This document shows positions 54,120 through 55,629 of a stretch of DNA of 55,629 nucleotides, in pieces. Where the stretch lies: the IMG/VR virus record IMGVR_UViG_3300049479_000313, positions 1 through 55,629 of that record; one strand, written 5' to 3'. The position numbers were made by a program, and so were the translations under genes. Origin of the DNA: a virus. Position 1 is the stretch's first letter, and each line of letters begins with the position of its first letter. Under the pieces are notes generated by a model. That model saw only the letters and a program-made list of their open reading frames with translations, was not told the origin of the DNA and made no database searches.

Positions 54120-55528
54120 GCCCCTTCAAGACGGCGCCGTACGCCCATCAGGCGACGGCGCTGGACCGCATGGCGGACGCCCCGGGCTTCGCCCTGATGA
54201 TGGGCGTGGGCACGGGCAAGAGCTGGTGCGTGCTGAACGATGCGCACCTAAACGGCGTGGACACGCTCGTCATCGTGGCGCCCAGCGGCGTGCACGAAAG
54301 CACATGGGCCCGCGAGGAGATCCCCAAGCACTGGTCCGGGCCCGAGCCCCTCGTGGGGGTGACCCGCTCCGGACGCAAGGACTACGGGCTGCGGGAACTC
54401 CTGCAGACGCCTAACGCCCCGGTGCGCATTGCGTGCGTGCATTACGAGGCCCTGACCAGCGTGTACGGGCTTGACGCCGTGGCCGCGCTGCTGCGTCAGT
54501 CGCGCACCGGGGCGTACATGGTGCTGGACGAGTCGCACAATATCAAGACCCCCACCAGTCGGCGCACCAAGGCCAGTTGGAAGCTGGGCCAGTTGGCGGC
54601 CTACCGGCGCATCCTGAGCGGAACCATGACCACGCGCGGATACGAGGATCTCTACGCGCAGTTCCGCTTCCTGAACCCGGCCATCATCGGGTCGCCGTCG
54701 TTTACGGCGTTCAAGCAGGAGTTCTGCGAACTGGTGACGGGCCACGCCAGTGGCAACTCGCACACGTTCCAGAAGCTGGTGGGCTACAAGAACCTGGATC
54801 GACTGTTCAAGCGCCTCGCGCCCTTCACGTTCCAGGCGCACAAGGACCAGTGTCTGGACCTGCCCGCCCAGACATGGGCCACGCGTCCGGTCGTGCTCAG
54901 CGAGGCGCAACAGCAGCACTACAACGCGCTGCGCTCGCAGAGCATCACGATGGCGGAGAACGGGGCCATCATCTCTGCCGAACAGGCCATCACCCAGCTC
55001 CTGCGCCTGCAGCAAGTGTTGGCCGGGCACCTGCCCACGGGCGCCGGAACGTACGAGCCGCTGCCCTGCCCCCGGGTAGACGCCTGCGTGGATGTGGCCG
55101 CCCAGTGCGACGGCAAGGTGCTGGTGTGGGCCCGGTTCATCCCGGACCGGACGCGCCTGCTAGACGCCTTCCAGAAGGCGCAGATCGGCGCCGTGCTCTA
55201 CACCGGGCAGGACGACGAGCTCCAGCGCTTCCGGCGCGATCCGGGCCTGAAGGCGCTGATCCTCAGCGCGGCGATGGGCGGCGCCGGGCTCACGCTGAAC
55301 GAGGCTCCGAACGCGATCCACTATTCGTTAAGCTTCAAGTGGGTCGATCTGGAGCAGAGCGAAGGGCGCAATCACCGCTCCGGGCAGTTAGTCCCGGTGT
55401 CGTATACCACGCTCGTGGCCCCGGGGTCGGTGGACGAGCATGTGCTGGCCACCCTCCGGGCCAAGCAGGACGTGGCCGACGTGGTGCGCAACGCGGACCA
55501 GTTGGCCCGCTGGGTGCGGCCCACGTAA
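54116..55528 (+). CDS. SNF2-like superfamily 2 helicase (470 aa)
   Basis: Begins MSPFKTAPYAHQATALDRM. Walker A GVGTGKS (G30-S36), motif Ia VAPSGVHESTWAREE, DEAH-like DESH (D138-H141), motif III SGTMTT, and C-terminal motifs KVLVWARF, LSAAMGGAGLTLNEA and DLEQSEGRNHRSGQ (arginine fingers). This is the compact SNF2/RapA-like arrangement in many phages, an ATP-driven DNA translocase used in replication initiation, fork remodelling or transcription switching. It ends before a strong hairpin. CCTAACG at 54410 is the reversed octamer. Confidence 0.9.
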   Translation: MSPFKTAPYAHQATALDRMADAPGFALMMGVGTGKSWCVLNDAHLNGVDTLVIVAPSGVHESTWAREEIPKHWSGPEPLVGVTRSGRKDYGLRELLQTPNAPVRIACVHYEALTSVYGLDAVAALLRQSRTGAYMVLDESHNIKTPTSRRTKASWKLGQLAAYRRILSGTMTTRGYEDLYAQFRFLNPAIIGSPSFTAFKQEFCELVTGHASGNSHTFQKLVGYKNLDRLFKRLAPFTFQAHKDQCLDLPAQTWATRPVVLSEAQQQHYNALRSQSITMAENGAIISAEQAITQLLRLQQVLAGHLPTGAGTYEPLPCPRVDACVDVAAQCDGKVLVWARFIPDRTRLLDAFQKAQIGAVLYTGQDDELQRFRRDPGLKALILSAAMGGAGLTLNEAPNAIHYSLSFKWVDLEQSEGRNHRSGQLVPVSYTTLVAPGSVDEHVLATLRAKQDVADVVRNADQLARWVRPT

Positions 55529-55549
55529 GTCATTGGAGGAGATCCACTT

Positions 55550-55629
55550 ATGCCCCCTCACGAAATGGCCCCTAGCGCATTTCGTGAGGGGGCTATAGTA
55601 TCCACCCCTACGACGGCACCACCCCACGA
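55550..55629 (+). CDS. Start of a possible short gene running off the right end
   Basis: ATG 55550 follows CATTGGAGGAGATCCACTT, a strong ribosome site at good spacing. The frame reads MPPHEMAPSAFREGAIVST and is open to the window end. If position 55629 joins position 1, it continues EPPVQ and stops, giving 31 codons. The start codon and first codons lie in a perfect hairpin, so this may be a regulated leader peptide or simply a terminator hairpin with a chance frame. Confidence 0.35.
   Translation, partial: MPPHEMAPSAFREGAIVSTPTTAPPH
55552..55593 (+). terminator. Perfect 16-bp stem hairpin at the right end
   Basis: GCCCCCTCACGAAATG (55552-55567), ten-base loop, then the exact inverse CATTTCGTGAGGGGGC (55578-55593), followed by TATAGTATCC. 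It is 24 bases after the SNF2 stop. It could terminate that transcript; alternatively it sequesters the ribosome-site-proximal start at 55550. Confidence 0.7.

Noticed and set aside
1-55629. tRNA genes
   Set aside because: No cloverleaf with a T-arm consensus was recognised in the few intergenic gaps, all but one of which are under 150 bases; a dedicated search was not possible.
1-55629. CRISPR array or insertion sequence
   Set aside because: The only regular repeats are coding (52125-52830, 37918-37950) and no spacer-repeat pattern or transposase motif was seen.
1-55629. Lysogeny module
   Set aside because: No integrase, excisionase, partition or helix-turn-helix repressor gene recognised among the annotated genes; several small genes remain unknown, so this is not absolute.

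Overview
The window looks like an entire, or nearly entire, tailed double-stranded DNA phage genome of the long-tailed (siphovirus-like) type. All 75 recognised genes read left to right on the + strand, are packed with ATGA or GTGA overlaps, and have strongly GC-rich codon use. No integrase, repressor, RNA polymerase, tRNA, insertion sequence or CRISPR array was recognised, so a lytic, host-RNA-polymerase-dependent phage is the simplest reading. The host is unknown. High GC, a lipobox protein and a secreted beta-helix protein of a type remembered from environmental Gram-negative phyla (Acidobacteriota or Gemmatimonadota) are only weak hints. The two ends lie in non-coding DNA, and a short reading frame that runs off the right end would close after the left end if the molecule is circular or was cut at this point.

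Layout. 1-487: non-coding control region with a perfect 30-bp palindrome. 488-6613: small early genes of unknown function plus a UvrD-like helicase. 6686-11170: a putative single-strand DNA-binding protein, a Dda/RecD-like SF1B helicase, a second UvrD-like helicase and a conserved unknown. 11173-16901: a DNA-base hypermodification and nucleotide-pool cassette containing a TAGT-like glycosyltransferase, an APH-fold kinase, a sugar-1-phosphate-type nucleotidyltransferase fused to a HAD phosphatase, a hypermodification protein of the 5-hmdU kinase/aGPT-PPlase kind, a thymidylate-synthase-fold dNMP (hydroxy)methylase and a YfbR-like HD nucleotidase. 16906-22557: family A DNA polymerase, archaeo-eukaryotic-type primase, small lipoprotein and membrane proteins, and a PD-(D/E)XK nuclease. 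22563-34788: terminase, DUF4055 portal, MuF-type head protein carrying a C-terminal zincin, scaffold, capsid, connectors and major tail protein. 34785-43591: tape measure and tail tip. 43591-45275: lysis genes (holin-like protein, two papain-fold hydrolases). 45272-53323: accessory virion and host-surface genes including a signal-peptide beta-helix protein, an alpha/beta-hydrolase esterase and a repeat protein. 53397-55528: a nucleotide-modification-associated DUF1599 protein and a SNF2-like helicase.

How it may work (inference): the TS-fold enzyme would make hydroxymethyl-dNMP and the HD enzyme would trim competing nucleotides. PolA, the primase and the SF1 helicases would replicate the DNA. 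The kinase, nucleotidyltransferase and phosphatase would make an activated donor that the glycosyltransferase and hypermodification protein attach to DNA bases, shielding the genome from host nucleases.

Two sequence-level signals are not explained by the genes. First, the octamer CGTTAGGC occurs about 25 times on the + strand (about one expected), almost always as codons xCG-TTA-GGC for X-Leu-Gly, so the rare TTA codon is largely confined to this word. Second, two related elements of about 100 bp lie in opposite orientation at 5021-5120 and about 22000-22095, bracketing the replication and modification module.
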